Assembly (NCBI GenBank): GCA_902651635.1
Contig: CACRSC010000100.1
Coordinates: 1-64,000 of the forward strand
DNA length: 64,000 bases
Source: Mastigamoeba balamuthi
Lineage: Eukaryota; Evosea; Mastigamoebida; Mastigamoebidae
Direction of reading: 5' to 3'
A model generated the notes under the pieces. The model worked only from the letters and a program-made list of their open reading frames with translations. It ran no database searches and had not been told where the DNA came from. Of this stretch, positions 1 to 11,673 are shown one piece after another. The translations under genes and the position numbers were made by a program. Within the stretch, counting starts at the first letter, position 1; each line of letters opens with the position of its first letter.

Positions 1-1857
1 CAGCACGGGCCGCGGGGCCGCGCGGGCCGCGCAGACGGCGCCCTCGATGGCCGCGGCCCAGTGCTTGTAGTCGAGCAGGTCCTCGCAGCGCAGCGCCGCC
101 CTGCGGCCCTCGCCCGCGACGGCGACGGCCACCGTGAGCGCCTCCTCGCTGCTCTCGAGCGCCACGTCGGCGAGCACGAACGTGTCGACCTCTGCGTAGC
201 GCCCGTGGGCCGCGCGGGCCAGCAGGACGAGCACAGAGCTCAGCAGCAGCACGTGGCTGGCGGGCGCCGGGGCAGCGCCGGGGCCGCGGGTGCACTCGCA
301 CGAGGCGGGGGCCGAGAGCAGCACGACGCACTTGGAGGCGATGAGGTCGTAGCCCGCGGCGTCGCGCCAGGCGATGAGGGGCTGCAGCTCCGAGAGCTCG
401 CTGAACGACTCCTGCTCGCGCGTGCGCTCGTTGATCTCGCCGAGGACCTTGAGCATCGATTCCTGCGCCGCCTCGAGGTTCTTGTAGTCGCCGTGCGCTG
501 TGGCACAGAGCCGTTCCCCGGGAGTTCTGTTAGCGGGCGGGCCAGCAGTGACCCAGCAAGCGCTCAATGGCCGATGCGCCGACGAAAATGAGCGCACTGG
601 AAAGGGAAAGAAAAGCAGAGAAGAACAGAACCACATGTGCTGCTTTCGCTTGCTGTGTCTGAGTAGCTTTCTTTCCGAACAGAGCGAGCAAACCGAGAGA
701 GGGACGAGAGAAGAGAAGAGAATGAAGGCACGCTGATCGCAAGTCAAACACTGCTGAGAAGCAGTAACGGCGAGCATTGCGAGGAGGAACTCCTCTCACC
801 CACAAAAGAAAGCGAGCTGCAGAAGTCCGTCTGGGGGAAACCCTCTCCGAACGAATCAATTGCATCCGCAGAGCGAAAGCCCAGCCGGCCAGCGAGAGAG
901 AGAGAGAGCGAGCCAGACAACGCGGGCACAGGGGCCAAGGGCGGCGCACAGGGGTCGGTGTACTTGAGGAGGTCCTTGAGGAAGAGCGGGTACTTGGCGA
1001 TGCGCTGCGTGGGCTTGATGAGGAACCCGTTGAGCTCGAGCTGCTTGGTCCGCGGGTCGCCCCGCGCCTGCTCCTTGAACGCCGCGTACCTCGGGTTGGA
1101 CCCCAGCCTCCCCACGATCTCGGCTGCGGCCCGCCTGTTGTAGCAGTACTCGATGTACAGCCGGAAGAACGGCACTGCACAGGAGGAGATATCAGTAACA
1201 GAAAATATCTGGAATTCGAGACTAAATCGGGGCAGAGAGGATATTTTCCACAGCAGATGCGGCCGATACCTTTCTTGGCGAAGGTGTCGCCGATGCGCTG
1301 GGCGTCGTCGGGTCGCAGCTGGTCCTCGCGGAGGGCCATGGCGAGCTCTGTGGCGAGGAACCTGATCTGCGGGATGCTGCCGAACACGATGCGCTGCTCC
1401 TGCGCGCTCAGCAGGCCCTCGCGGGCCAACCCGGCCCTCCACACGTCCTCCAGCACGTCCAGGTCCCGCACGTAGTCCTCCTCTGCGCGGGCAGGTCCGA
1501 GCACGGGGTTGGCCAGATTGTTCAGGGATATTTCCAGGAATCTCAGGAGGATTCTTTCCGGAGGAATCTCCCCGGGAAACGGGAAGAAGAATCCTGATGT
1601 GGACACGGCGCAGGGGAGGAATTTCGCAAATCCGGGAATCGTGACGCGGGGGATATCGCGATCTCCGTAAGGATCTGGGGGCTGAAATCTGAAATCGCGG
1701 TTTGACTTCTGGGAGGCCTCTCCGGGCCCGCTGATGGGGGCCGACGGGGGACGCGGGCACCTGTGGAGAGGATCTCGTCGACGATGAAGCGGCGCCTGCG
1801 CGTGCGCTGGGCCGCGGCGGCGGTCTGCCTGTCCAGCGGCGGCGGCTGCGCGGCCAT
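1..1857 (-). CDS. Dbl-family RhoGEF (DH-PH), 3' end outside window
   Basis: Guanine-nucleotide exchange factor for Rho-family GTPases, expected at the cortex or membrane. Exons read on the minus strand: 1857-1761, 1482-1270, 1174-948 and 497-1 (partial). The frame joins cleanly across all introns: EILST|EEDYVRDLDVL begins the DH domain, a middle exon carries VPFFRLYIEYCYN, and the hallmark DH helix KPTQRIAKYPLFLKDLLKYT closes it. The last visible exon (HGDYKNLEAAQESM... then hydrophobic HVLLLSSVLVLLARA) reads like the end of DH followed by a PH-type beta barrel. The start is the first in-frame ATG, giving MAAQPPPLDRQ and a short basic leader before the DH domain. Introns 1 and 2 are rich in GATATC/AATATC and GGATTC words. 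Family assignment is confident; the GTPase specificity cannot be read from sequence. Confidence 0.85.
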
Positions 1858-3414
1858 GACTCGTCGAAACGGTATAAATATCTGGACTGTCCAGAAACGA
1901 ATAATATCTGGAAATTCCGGAAATCTGCCGGTGTCAGACGTCAGAAGGGGTGCAATGCTCCTTTCTGCATTTTCGCTCTCGCGTGCACCGCTAAACCACA
2001 TCTCAGGGCAGTGTCTCGATCAGATGGCTGATGTCATATCTATCAGAATTGAATGTCGTCGCTTCTTTTGCGCGTCTGAAATTGAAAAGCGCACTGAAAA
2101 ACTGCGCATCGCCGTTGGGGCCGAGGTCCCCACTCGCGCGACAACACCGTCGATGCCACTTGGGCCCAGCAGGGAGATGAGGGACCCCTAGCAGCTAATC
2201 AATTGTATTGAGCACGAGCAGCACTCGCTCACCCGCGCAGCCGCCGATCAATCCTTGGGGAGCAGTGAGGGGAGAGTAGCAACACAGCGCCGCAGTGTGC
2301 CGTGGAGCGCACCGCCGAGAGAAGAGAAGGAGCAGATCGCCCGCTGCTGCACGCACTGAGCAACACGAATGCGCATGCAGTGCCCGCTCACGGCGACACC
2401 GCGGTAACTGGTTCTCGGTTCTGGAGAGTAAGCAGGCCGTACCGGTTGCTCGTGGGGGGCGGAGAAAGGCGGGAGAGGCGGTACTCCCACAGAGGGAGCA
2501 AACAGCAGTCAGCGGGAGCAGCAGCGAGGAATATGTTCAGCCACACAAGCGCACAAGAAGCCCAACGGCAAACACGCCTGACGATTGCTGTCAACGGGGC
2601 ACACGAACAGCGTGAGAGCAGTGGGGTCCCACTGGGTCTCGCCCGTCGGCGAGGGCTCGCATGCTACCCACAGCTCAGCGCAGTAACTCAACGATGCGCC
2701 CTGAGGGCTTTGCACGCCCTCGTGCGCCAACGCCGTGCGCCCCCACCTGAGCTCGCATCGCTGGTGTTATAAGGAAACGGGGTGCTCTGCAGCAGGGAGG
2801 GCATCCTCTGCTCGGCGACGGCGTCAGTTACCCCCGGGTCTCAGCGGGCTCAGCAGTGTGTCTTTCATGTGTTTCACTGTTGTTTCAGCGCGGAGAGGAG
2901 GGGAAGAGAGGAGGGAGGGCTGCTGGGCTGCTGACGCGAGCCCGCAGGGAACCCGCAGCGGGTCGAGTTTGCATTTGAATTCACGGCGTGCAGCGCAAAC
3001 GGCACTTTCCCCTTAGAGGAGCAGTCGCTGCACCTTTGGAAGTTTCGTGCAAGGCGAATCCCACGCAATGATGGAAGCGGTGCGGGGTCTTGTGCAAAGC
3101 GGGTCATGGAAGCGTGGGTGGACTTCCTGTGGTGCAGCGTTCGCACGACGCCCGGGACGTGCTCGTGGTGGGGCCCTCGCAGATGGTGCGGGCGACTTGG
3201 GCACCTCAGAAGGGGAGAAAAACGGTTGTTGGGGCCGTTTGACAGGATACCGTGGATTCTCTCATGTCCGGATTGGTGCAGATGGCAGGTCTGAATTGGG
3301 GCATATCGGTTGGAAGTGCGCCTCACGTCAGCCTATGACGTCGGCGCTGGATCGCTCTTCAGTTTATTAATTCACCCCACAGAGTGAATTTCGGCAGCAG
3401 AAAAACACCGCAAC
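1858..3414. other. Intergenic region between divergent genes
   Basis: About 1.55 kb separating the RhoGEF start (minus) from the first lysozyme-amidase gene (plus). Only short GC-driven open frames are present; none shows a recognisable domain or a convincing exon structure. It should contain both promoters. No repeat array or RNA gene was seen. Confidence 0.5.
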
Positions 3415-6353
3415 ATGCAAAGGACCAGCGCCTCTCTGGCGGCCCTCGTGCTCCTGCTAGCGAGCACGGCGGCTGCGTCTTGTTCCGGCACCTGTGCCGA
3501 CATCCACAGCAGCACCTGCAGCACCGGTTTCGTCAGTGGTGCGGTTTTCCCGCTTCTCTACCGGTGTTTATTCCCTTCTGTCTGGAAATAAGAGGCCGTT
3601 GTTGGAACGTTCAGTTTACAGTTATGTCACCCCCTTTCTGATCCTATGTCCCGCGCTCTCAGGACTGTGCCCGGGTGCCTCGAACATCCAGTGCTGCAAG
3701 GGGCATCTCTGCCACGGGAAGTGCGCCGACAGCGACGAGTACACGTGCAGCTCGGGCTTCCAGTCTGGTTAGTCCCCCGAATTCACTTTTCCCTTCCCGC
3801 ACTCCCGCACTGCACCGGTTGCCGTTTACGTCGTATGCTCACGGCACTGGGGCAACGCAGGGTTCTGCGCTGGGGCAGCGAACATCAAGTGCTGCTCGGG
3901 CACCCTGGCCAAGAAGTCCGCCGGCTGCTCGGGGACCTGCAGCGACGTCAACACGCACACGTGCAGCAACGGCTTCGTCTCGCGCCGCTGCCCGGGCGCC
4001 TCGAACATCCAGTGCTGCACCGGCACTGTCGCGCCCAAGTCCGCCGGCTGCTCTGGCACGTGCAGCGACGTCAACACGCACACGTGCAGCAACGGCTTCG
4101 TCGCTGGGAAGTGCCCTGGCGCCTCCAACATCCAGTGCTGCACCGGGACTGTGCACCCCAAGTCGGCTGGCTGCTCTGGCACCTGCTCGGACGTCAACAC
4201 GCATACGTGCAGCAACGGCTTCGTGTCGGGCAAGTGCCCTGGTGCCTCGAACATCCAGTGCTGCACCGGGACTGTGCACCCCAAGTCCACCGGCTGCTCG
4301 GGGACCTGCAGCGACGTCAACACGCACACCTGCAGCAACGGCTTCGTGGCGGGCAAGTGCCCTGGCGCCTCCAACATCCAGTGCTGCACCGGGACTGTGC
4401 ACCCGAAGTCGACTGGCTGCTCTGGCACCTGCTCGGACGTCAACACGCACACGTGCAGCAACGGCTTCGTGTCGGGCAAGTGCCCCGGCGCCTCGAACAT
4501 CCAGTGCTGCACCGGCACCGTCCACCCCAAGTCGACCGGCTGCTCGGGCACCTGCGCGGACATCGAGTCCAACTCGTGCAGCAACGGCTTCGTCGCTGGT
4601 GCGCCCGCTCTGCTCTGCCCGCTCTCTGCCACACAGCGTTGCACACGACGGGCTGACACTCAACCCGACCCGACTTGCAGGACGCTGCCCCGGAGCCTCG
4701 AGCATCCAGTGCTGCACCGGCACCGTGACGCCCTCGGGCCACTCGGGGGGCTGCAGCTACGCCACCGGCACGTGGCCCAACTCGGCCACCATCGCCGCCT
4801 TCTTCCGCGACACGCAGGGCATCACCAACCCCAAGGCCCTCGCCGTCATCATGGGCAACCTCCAGCAGGAGTCCAACCTCAACCCTCTCGACTGCGAGGC
4901 CTACGGCCGCCCCGCCTCCTCCGTCGCCGCCTGCCCCGTCAAGAAGAGCTCGTCCGGGTACTGGATGACGGGCATCGGGCTGCTGCAGTGGAGCGACGCC
5001 AACAACAGGCCCGGTCGTCGCTCGCAGCTGCTGGCGTACTGCCGCAACCACGGACTCAACTGCGACCTGGCGAGCACGCAGCTGCGCTTCCTGGCGCAGG
5101 AGAGCGAGTGGGCCAGGGCCAAGGCCTGCTTCCAGGCGGGCGGCAAGGAGATGGGCACGACGTGGAACAACGCTGGTGCGACCGCGGGTTCGTACTGGCA
5201 GTGCGCCGCGAGGTGGACGGGCTGGGGCATCGCTGGGAGCCGCGCGCAGTACGCTCTGCAGTGGCTGGCGCGCTGCAACGGCGGCGGCGACTCTGGGTGC
5301 AAGTGCGTCGACATCAACTCGAACACGTGCAGCACTGGCTTCGTCTCTGGTACTCGATTTTTCCCGCTGGATCAATTGTGCCTGACCGATTCACGCCACA
5401 CAGGTCTGTGCCCCGGTGGTAACAACATCAAGTGCTGCAAGGGCACTGTGACTCCCAAGGGCAGCGACTCGGGCAGCTGCCAGTGCGCCGACATCAACAC
5501 CCACTCGTGCAGCACGGGCTTCGTCTCTGGTGCGCTCGCTTCTCCGTGGCGCTTTTGGTTATCAGTTGATTGACTTATCGCGCTTTGCAGGTCTGTGCCC
5601 CGGCGCCGACAACATCCGCTGCTGCAAGGGCACCCTGACCCAGAAGGAGTCGGGCAGCTGCCAGTGCGCCGACATCAACTCCAACACGTGCAGCACGGGC
5701 TTCGTCGCTGGTGCGTCTCTCTCTCAGATACTCCGAGTGGAAACCGGCGAACTCAAATGGTCTCTTCCGCAGGCCTGTGCCCCGGCGCCAACAACATCCA
5801 GTGCTGCAAGGGCACCCTGACTCCCAGCGGCAGCACCGGCGGCTACAACCGCGACGCCGCGCTGGCCTACGCGCACAAGCACTGGAACTCCCCCAACCAC
5901 GACTGCTCCAAGAGCTACAGCGCGTGCGCCCCGTACTCGTACTGGGGCGGCGAGCACTGCGGCTACGGCAGCCACGGCGGCGACTGCGCCAACTTCGTGA
6001 GCCAGTGCCTGCTGGCCGGTGGCCACGCGCCCCTCAACGGCGGGGGCCCGTGCCGCGGGTACCCGTGCGGGCGGGAGGAGATCGGGGCCAAGAACCTGGG
6101 CGACTGCCTGGCGGGCCGCAAGGGCTGGGTCAGGCAGTGCGGCTACCACATGCCCCCGCCCGCGCACATGAAGGTCGGCGACGTGCTGGTCTACCACGCG
6201 GGCAGCTGCGAGAGCGCCGACGCGCACGCGACTATCATCACGTCGGTGAGCGACGGCGTGAGGATCACGTGCCACTCGAACGAGAAGCACAACGAGCCCT
6301 ACACGTACCTCGCGGGCAGCAAGCCCTACTACGAGTGGCTGCACAGGCCCTGA
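3415..6353 (+). CDS. Secreted Cys-rich modular phage-type lysozyme + amidase, copy 1
   Basis: Predicted bacterial cell-wall hydrolase, 820 aa. Exons: 3415-3538, 3663-3767, 3861-4598, 4681-5349, 5404-5529, 5591-5710, 5773-6353. A signal peptide (MQRTSASLAALVLLLASTAA) is followed by Cys-rich modules of the type CPGASNIQCC...CSGTCSDVNTHTCSNGFV. Exon 3 alone encodes six tandem 41-aa modules. Exon 4 carries a phage-tail-lysozyme-like domain (FFRDTQGITNPKALAVIMGN, QQESNLNP with the likely catalytic Glu, GLLQWSDANNRPG). The last exon carries an Amidase_6/NlpC-like domain (GGDCANFVSQCLLAGG with the likely catalytic Cys; DAHATIITSVSDG with the His). All introns are phase 1 and split the Gly codon after FVSG/FVAG, so exons are symmetric and shufflable. 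The two enzyme domains look bacterial or phage in origin; transfer is inferred. An inverted paralog lies at 14.3-17.5 kb. Confidence 0.85.
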
Positions 6354-6967
6354 GGCGGTGCACCCCGCCCCTGCCGGCATCGAGGGTCTCAGACACCAGC
6401 TCCCTTTCATTTCCCTCCCTGGTCGGTTTCATTCCCCAGTGGCACGGGCGACACCGCGCAGCTCTCTCGGCGCGGGCTCCCCCGAGGCCACATGGCTGCG
6501 TGGGCTGCTCCCTTCAGCAAGGTCGTTTCTGTAACGACAAGTGGAATCAACCTTGAAGAGCATCCCCAGCTATTTTGCCACATAGTCTTGCTGTTATTGT
6601 TGCTCACTTGCCCCTCCACTGCTCCCAAGAGTCCAGCCAGGCTTGCTTCGGTGCAAAGTGTGCTGTTATTTATTGGCATGGCTTCTGTTCTCTCAGAGGC
6701 TGCCTGTGCATGGATGGGGGGAGCAGAGGAGGGCTCAACCCCCACACTACACTGAGAGACAGAGGGCTGGCGGTGCTTTGCTGGTGTTGTGAGAGAAGAG
6801 GCGAGAGGAATGCCGCTGCTAATGCGAGAGGAACAAGGAGATTGAAAGAGACGTGTGGGATGAGATTGTGCGGGGGGAGGGGAGTGTTGGTGTTGGTGTT
6901 AACAGACAAGCAGGAGGGGGTCCTTGGTGCAAAGGCCTGTTTGTTGTGGTGGGGCTCCCCGTTGGAT
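6354..6967. other. Convergent intergenic region
   Basis: About 610 bases between the 3' ends of lysozyme copy 1 and the SAP-domain gene. It holds 3' UTR/terminator sequence for both by position. No conserved frame, repeat or RNA gene was recognised. Confidence 0.5.
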
Positions 6968-8781
6968 TTACTTCTTCTTGTCTGCTGACTTGTCAGCCGC
7001 CTTCTTCTCAGCCTTCTTCTCCTCGGCCTTGGAGGCAGCAGGGGCCTCCTTGCCCTTGGCAGCGGCCTCCTCCTTGTGCTCCTTGGCCTCCTTCTCCTTG
7101 GCCTCCTTTGCCTCCTTTGCCTCCTCCTTCTTGGTCTTCTTCTTCGCGGGCTCCTTGGCCTCCTCCTTCTCCTCCTTGGCCTCCTTGGCCTCCTTGGCCT
7201 CCTTCTCCTTGGCCTCCTTTGCTTCCTTGGCCTCCTCCTTCTTGGTCTTCTTGGTTTCCTTGGCCTCGGCCTTGTCGTCCTTCTTGGCCTCGTCCTTGCG
7301 AGGCTCGGCGGCCTCCTTCTTGCCCTTCTTGGCCGCGGGCTCTGCGGCCTCCTTCTTGCCGTCGTCGGGGGCGTCGCGCTTCTTGGCGGCGGCGCCAGAG
7401 ACCTTCTTGACGGCCTTGGCGACGCTCTCGTCGCCGTTGAGGAAGGCGAGGATGCGCTTGACGACCTCCTTCTTGTTGCCGGCGCTCTTGATGCCCTTCT
7501 CCTTGCACCACGTCTGCAGCTCGCCAAAGTAGTAGTGCGAGTGCAGGTCCGCCAGGCTGATGCCCTTCTCGATCTCGGGCTTCTTCTCCGACACCACGTA
7601 GTCGCTCTTGGCCTTGCGCTTCTCCGCCTTGGGCACCTCGCCCGTCTCAAACGCCTCGAGGATCTGCTGCTTGGTGTGCTCGGCCGTCAGCTTCTCCAGC
7701 CCCCCGGCCTTGGCCACCTTCAGCAGCAGCTCCTTGCCCGCCAGCCCGAACAGCGCCAGCCCTCCCTCCAAGTACACGCGGTCCACAATCGTCTGGATCA
7801 GGTCCTTCCTCGCCTTGGGCCTGGGCAGCGGTTATCCGGGGCGATTCAGGGGCGCGCGATCAATTGATTCGGGGGCAGATGCGCTGGCGCGGACCTGTCC
7901 TCCTCGAGGTCGAGGGCGTCGGCGATGTAGTCGAGCTGGGCCTCGCTGAGGGCCTCGAGCCACTTGCCGGCGTGGATCTCGGCGATGCGGTCCTCGAGGC
8001 GCTTGAGCATCGCGCTCTTGCTCGTCAGGCGCTCCTTCTTGCCGTCCTCCTCCTCGGGCTCCGCCCCGGGCGTGCACTTGTACAGCTCCACAATCTGCTC
8101 CTTGTCGAGGTTCTCCAGCAGCGTGCGCACCCCCCGGTCCTCCGTCTCGACGTCCTGGCGGCGGCGGGGGCACGGGGGCGTCAGAGGCGCGTCCGGCAGG
8201 GGAGCCGCAGAGGGGGGCACAGCGGTCCGTTCACTCCGTTGCCACACCGCGCAGAGTGCGGCCCAATCCGGTCCTCGAAACGCCCCGGGAGCTTTCGGTT
8301 TCCGCGGGGCACACCGGGGGCGACAGGAACCGCGTGCCGCCCGCGCGGGCGGGGGCCCACAGGGGGCGCGGGGCGCCTCGCCAGGCGGTCAAACTATTTA
8401 AAAACCGGCGCCAAAATAACACGCGGGCCCAAACCCCACCGGCGCTGCACTCGCCGGAACCGCGCGATTCCTGTCCCCCTCGGTGGCCTCCGACAGCCCC
8501 CAGAGCCGCGGCGCGCGCGCCGTCGATTTCGGGGCGCGAAACCGGCGCGGCAGCGAGCGCCGCCCCCGGGCCCCCTTACAGAGGAAAAAGCCCCACAAGC
8601 ACAATCGCTCTGAAAAACGTCTCCCCTCCCCCCCAAAATGCGGTGCGGGGGGGCGAGGAGGGCGCACGAGCTGCTCGGCGAGGTCCTCGTCGTCCTCCTT
8701 GGCGGGGGAGACCTGGATGAGCCTGAGCAGCGCGACCTTGGCGGGCACGTCGAGCTTCCTGAACACTCTGGTCACCTTCAT
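6968..8781 (-). CDS. SAP-domain nuclear protein with Lys/Glu/Ala-rich tail
   Basis: Probable chromatin- or RNA-associated protein, 408 aa. Exons on the minus strand: 8781-8668, 8154-7895, 7820-6968. The N-terminal half is helical and acidic/basic mixed (MKVTRVFRKLDVPAKVALL; TLLENLDKEQIVELYKCTPG; LSEAQLDYIADALDLEED), suggesting repeated helix-hairpin units. Around residues 215-260 lies a SAP-like motif (ISLADLHSHYYFGELQTWC then NKKEVVKRILAFLNGD), which in known proteins binds nucleic acid. The last 130 residues are a low-complexity KEAKEAKE-type tail that is highly charged and probably disordered. Splice phases (0, then 2) agree with the reading frames, and the 5' exon begins at a good ATG. 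The specific orthologue is not recognised. Confidence 0.75.
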
Positions 8782-9131
8782 TCTCGAGCGGGTCTGGGCT
8801 GCGGTTTTCTGCGGGCTGGCTGGGTGCTCAGCGGTTATTATTCTTCTCCGGCACGACGCGTGGAAGGCTGGGGTCGCTGGGCGGGATTCCCTGGCTCTGC
8901 GAAGGGGACCCTTGGGTTGGCGGGGGTTTTTATAATTTGGGGGGAGGCGGGGGTGCGGGGTTTTAAAAATGAGCGCTAGGTTTTTTTCAAAAAAACGACT
9001 GCTGACGCAACGCGATATCCCGCCAAGAATCCAACCGAAAATATCCACAAGGGGACGTCACATTTCTTTTCTCCCCCCTCCCCCAATCCTGTCGCCCCCT
9101 CTCCCAGCCTCTCTGGACGCCCCGGGGCCCC
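8782..9131. other. Short intergenic region
   Basis: About 350 bases between the SAP gene start and the stop of the first phosphodiesterase, all minus-strand genes. It includes a C-rich stretch and must hold the SAP gene promoter. No feature was recognised. Confidence 0.45.
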
Positions 9132-11500
9132 TCAGGCGCGGTCGCAGACGTATGCGGGGGGCTGGACGGTGCCGATGCAGAGCTTGTAGCCCGCGGCAGA
9201 GGCGTAGAGGAAGGAGCAGAGGGCGCGGGCGCGGCACTGCAGGCCGCACTGGGGCCACCAGCGCTCCACAAACCAGTGGCGCTCGAACCGGCACCACCGC
9301 TCCCGCGAGGCCGCCAGGCCCTCCACGAACCCCTCCAAGTCCTCGGTCTCGAGCCCCTGCAGCCCGTACCTGCGCAGAGCACGCGGGACGTCAGGAGAGA
9401 ACAGAACAAAAACAAAAAACAAAAACAAAAACAAAACAGAACAGAACAGAACAGAACAGAACAAACGCAACAAAAACAGCAGAAAAATCAACGACATACT
9501 TCAAAAAACAGATCGCGAACCGTCGGAACAGCGGGAAAGCCGAGCACCGACGCAGCCCCGAGAACCCAACGGCCTCCCGCCCGCCCGCGCCCCTCGGAAG
9601 GGGGAGAGAAACCCGACCCAAAACCCGACAGGGCCGCCGAGAGAGAAGAAGCGGCGGTGAGAGAGCCGTACTCGAGCGAGGCGGTGTAGGAGGGGAGCCA
9701 GGCGAGGGCGCCGCGGGCGTTGCCGTCGGTGAGGTTGGCCCAGTACTGCGTCCAGTCGGCGGCGCGGAGGCCTCGGCGGGTGCCGGGGGCCTCGTAGCGG
9801 AGCAGGCGGAGGGCGGGGTGCTTGCCGTCGGTCTGGCCCGACCCCGGCGGCGTCGTGGCCGCGCGCGGCGTCAGGGCGGGCACGGGCGACGGCGGCGCCA
9901 CGACGGGGCCCGCGCCTGCGTCCCTGCGGACGAGGTGGACGCAGTCGCGGTGCAGGTGGCCGAAGAGCGCGAGGGCCAGCACGTCGGCGTAGTCCTCGGC
10001 GGCGCGGGCGTACTGCAGCTCGGCGCTGGGCACGTAGAAGGGCTCCTCGGCAAAGACGTCGACGCCCGGGGGGATGTGGCCCGCCAGCACCACGCGCTCG
10101 CCCGCAGACCGCGCGTACGAGAGCACGCGGCGCAGCCACGCCCACTGGCCCGCGATGTCCCCTGCGCAGACACAAAAAACCCTCCAAGTCAGATTGATAC
10201 CCCAATTGAATTCCCGATCGCTACTTGATCGCTGCTGTTGCCAAACGCAATCAATCGATCCCGGCGGACATCACACTCGCATTCGGAGGGGATGAATACC
10301 ACCGCATACACGAATTTTGTTGATCCCCCAATTGAATTCCGAGTCGCTGCTGGAACCCAACCGTGTTCAATTGATCCTGGCGGACATCCCACTCGCATTC
10401 GGAGGAGATGAATACCACTGCCAACACGAATTCGAAAAGAAAACCCAACGCGAAACCCTCGGAATTCGAATTCGCAGAGGACACGCGTGTCAATTGATCC
10501 GCGGAGAGAGAGGGCACCTGAGGTGTTGAGGGCCCAGGGGTTGCCGGGGGACCAGTAGATGGTGTTTAGGGCGACGAGCCTGACGCCGGGCTCCACGAGC
10601 TCTGTGTAGTATCCGCCGCGCAGCACAGAGTCAATTGACTCGCCGCTGAGCCCCAGGCGCGCCCACGCCTTGGCGACGCGCTGCAGGTACTGCGCCCCCT
10701 GCGGCGTCTCGGGCGGGGGCACCGCCGACGCCGGGTGGCGGTCGTGGTTGCCCAGCACCGGGTAGACGCGCACCCCGGCGCCGCGCACCAGCCGCTCCTC
10801 GAGCAGCGACGCCACGTCATCGACGTTGCCCATGATCATCTCGTCCGTCTCGGCGTGCGCCGGGTGCTCGGCGTAGAGCGTCGGCGAGTCGCCCAGGAAC
10901 AGCGCCCACGTGACGTCATCCGGCGTCGACGGCGACGCCGCCGCCTCGGCCGCCACGAAGTCCAGCGCCGACGGCAGCAGCGCCCCGCGCGGCCCGTCGC
11001 AGTTGAACGCCCCGAACTTGCCCGCGTCGCCCTTGCCGCTGGGGGCGAGAAGCGTATGACGTCAGAACACGTCACGACGAGACCCGGCCGCCGGCCACGG
11101 GGCTGCCCACGGGGTGTGTGTGGGGCGGGTGACGCGGTTATGACGTCATAACCGATTCCAGCAAAGGCGACCGACGCCGATGCCGGTTATGACGTTCGAT
11201 TATGACATCATAGCGAATATTCGTGCGAGGCGAGGCGCCGGCCTCCAGGGCGGCTCCCGCGGACGCCCCCCGGGACCGCTGCCGTGTGTGGGTGGGTGCG
11301 CGGTGTTATGACGTCATAAACACGTGCCCTGTGCAGAAGGTCGGGGGGCTGGAGCCGACGACGTAGTCGTCCGAGACGTGCGTGTCGGTGACGACCCAGA
11401 TCCTGCCGGCCCGCGCGGGGACGAGCAGGAGGGCCGCCAGCAGGGCCAGGGCCGTCCGAGGGAGCGCGAGCGCTGCGTGTGCGTGCGCGAGGCGGTGCAT
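9132..11500 (-). CDS. Acid sphingomyelinase-like phosphodiesterase, copy 1
   Basis: Secreted calcineurin-like metallophosphoesterase of the ASM/SMPDL3 type, 473 aa; known relatives cleave sphingomyelin or nucleotide phosphodiesters in lysosomes or outside the cell. Minus-strand exons: 11500-11328, 11038-10518, 10161-9672, 9369-9132. A signal peptide (LALLAALLLVPARA) precedes all expected metal motifs in order: TDTHVSDD, LGDSP, LGNHDRHP, LAGHIPPG and FGHLHRD. The Cys-rich C-terminus (WWPQCGLQCRARALC) matches the ASM C-terminal region. Intron 1 reads in frame only with a GC donor (GCACGT); the paralog next door shows the same. Intron 2 holds a 125-bp direct duplication, and the last intron an (AAAAC/AGAAC)n tract. 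It lies head-to-tail with copy 2, consistent with tandem duplication. Confidence 0.88.
9401..9485. repeat. Intronic (AAAAC)/(AGAAC) microsatellite
   Basis: Pure A/C/G short-unit tract inside the last intron of phosphodiesterase copy 1. On the gene's sense strand it is a T/C/G-rich run upstream of the acceptor. The matching intron of copy 2 (about 11938-11985) keeps a shorter, degraded version, so the tract predates the duplication. Confidence 0.8.
10193..10435. repeat. Two-copy direct repeat, about 125 bp, within an intron
   Basis: Two adjacent copies start near CCAATTGAATTC and end near ACACGAATT. Both contain CTCGCATTCGGAGG and GATGAATACCAC. They fill most of the enlarged second intron of phosphodiesterase copy 1; the same intron in copy 2 is shorter and lacks the pair. 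Confidence 0.75.
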
Positions 11501-11673
11501 TGGCGTGTGCGAATTCGAGCGAGAAGCGCGAGCGCCCACACCGATATTAATAGCCAAGATCAGGGCCTCAGAATCAGAACAATGCTGATTCTCCCAGGGA
11601 GGATATCTGATGGCGTCACGTTTCTTCCCCCCCCCCCCCCTCCGTCAGTGCTGGCCGGAGGGGCTGTGGCCAG

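Noticed and set aside
61-591. Plus-strand 176-codon frame at the window start
   Set aside because: Antisense to the DH-PH exon of the RhoGEF; composition and lack of motifs mark it as a shadow.
2200-3380. Several 80-150 codon frames upstream of lysozyme copy 1
   Set aside because: No conserved motif, no agreement with splice signals and mutually overlapping on both strands; treated as intergenic.
3861-4598. Regular 123-bp repeats resembling a CRISPR or satellite array
   Set aside because: The units are in-frame 41-aa Cys-rich protein modules without spacers; coding repetition explains them.
6970-7400. Plus-strand Leu/Ser/Pro-rich frames over the SAP gene tail
   Set aside because: Reverse reading of the KEAK-type low-complexity tail; no start context or membrane logic.
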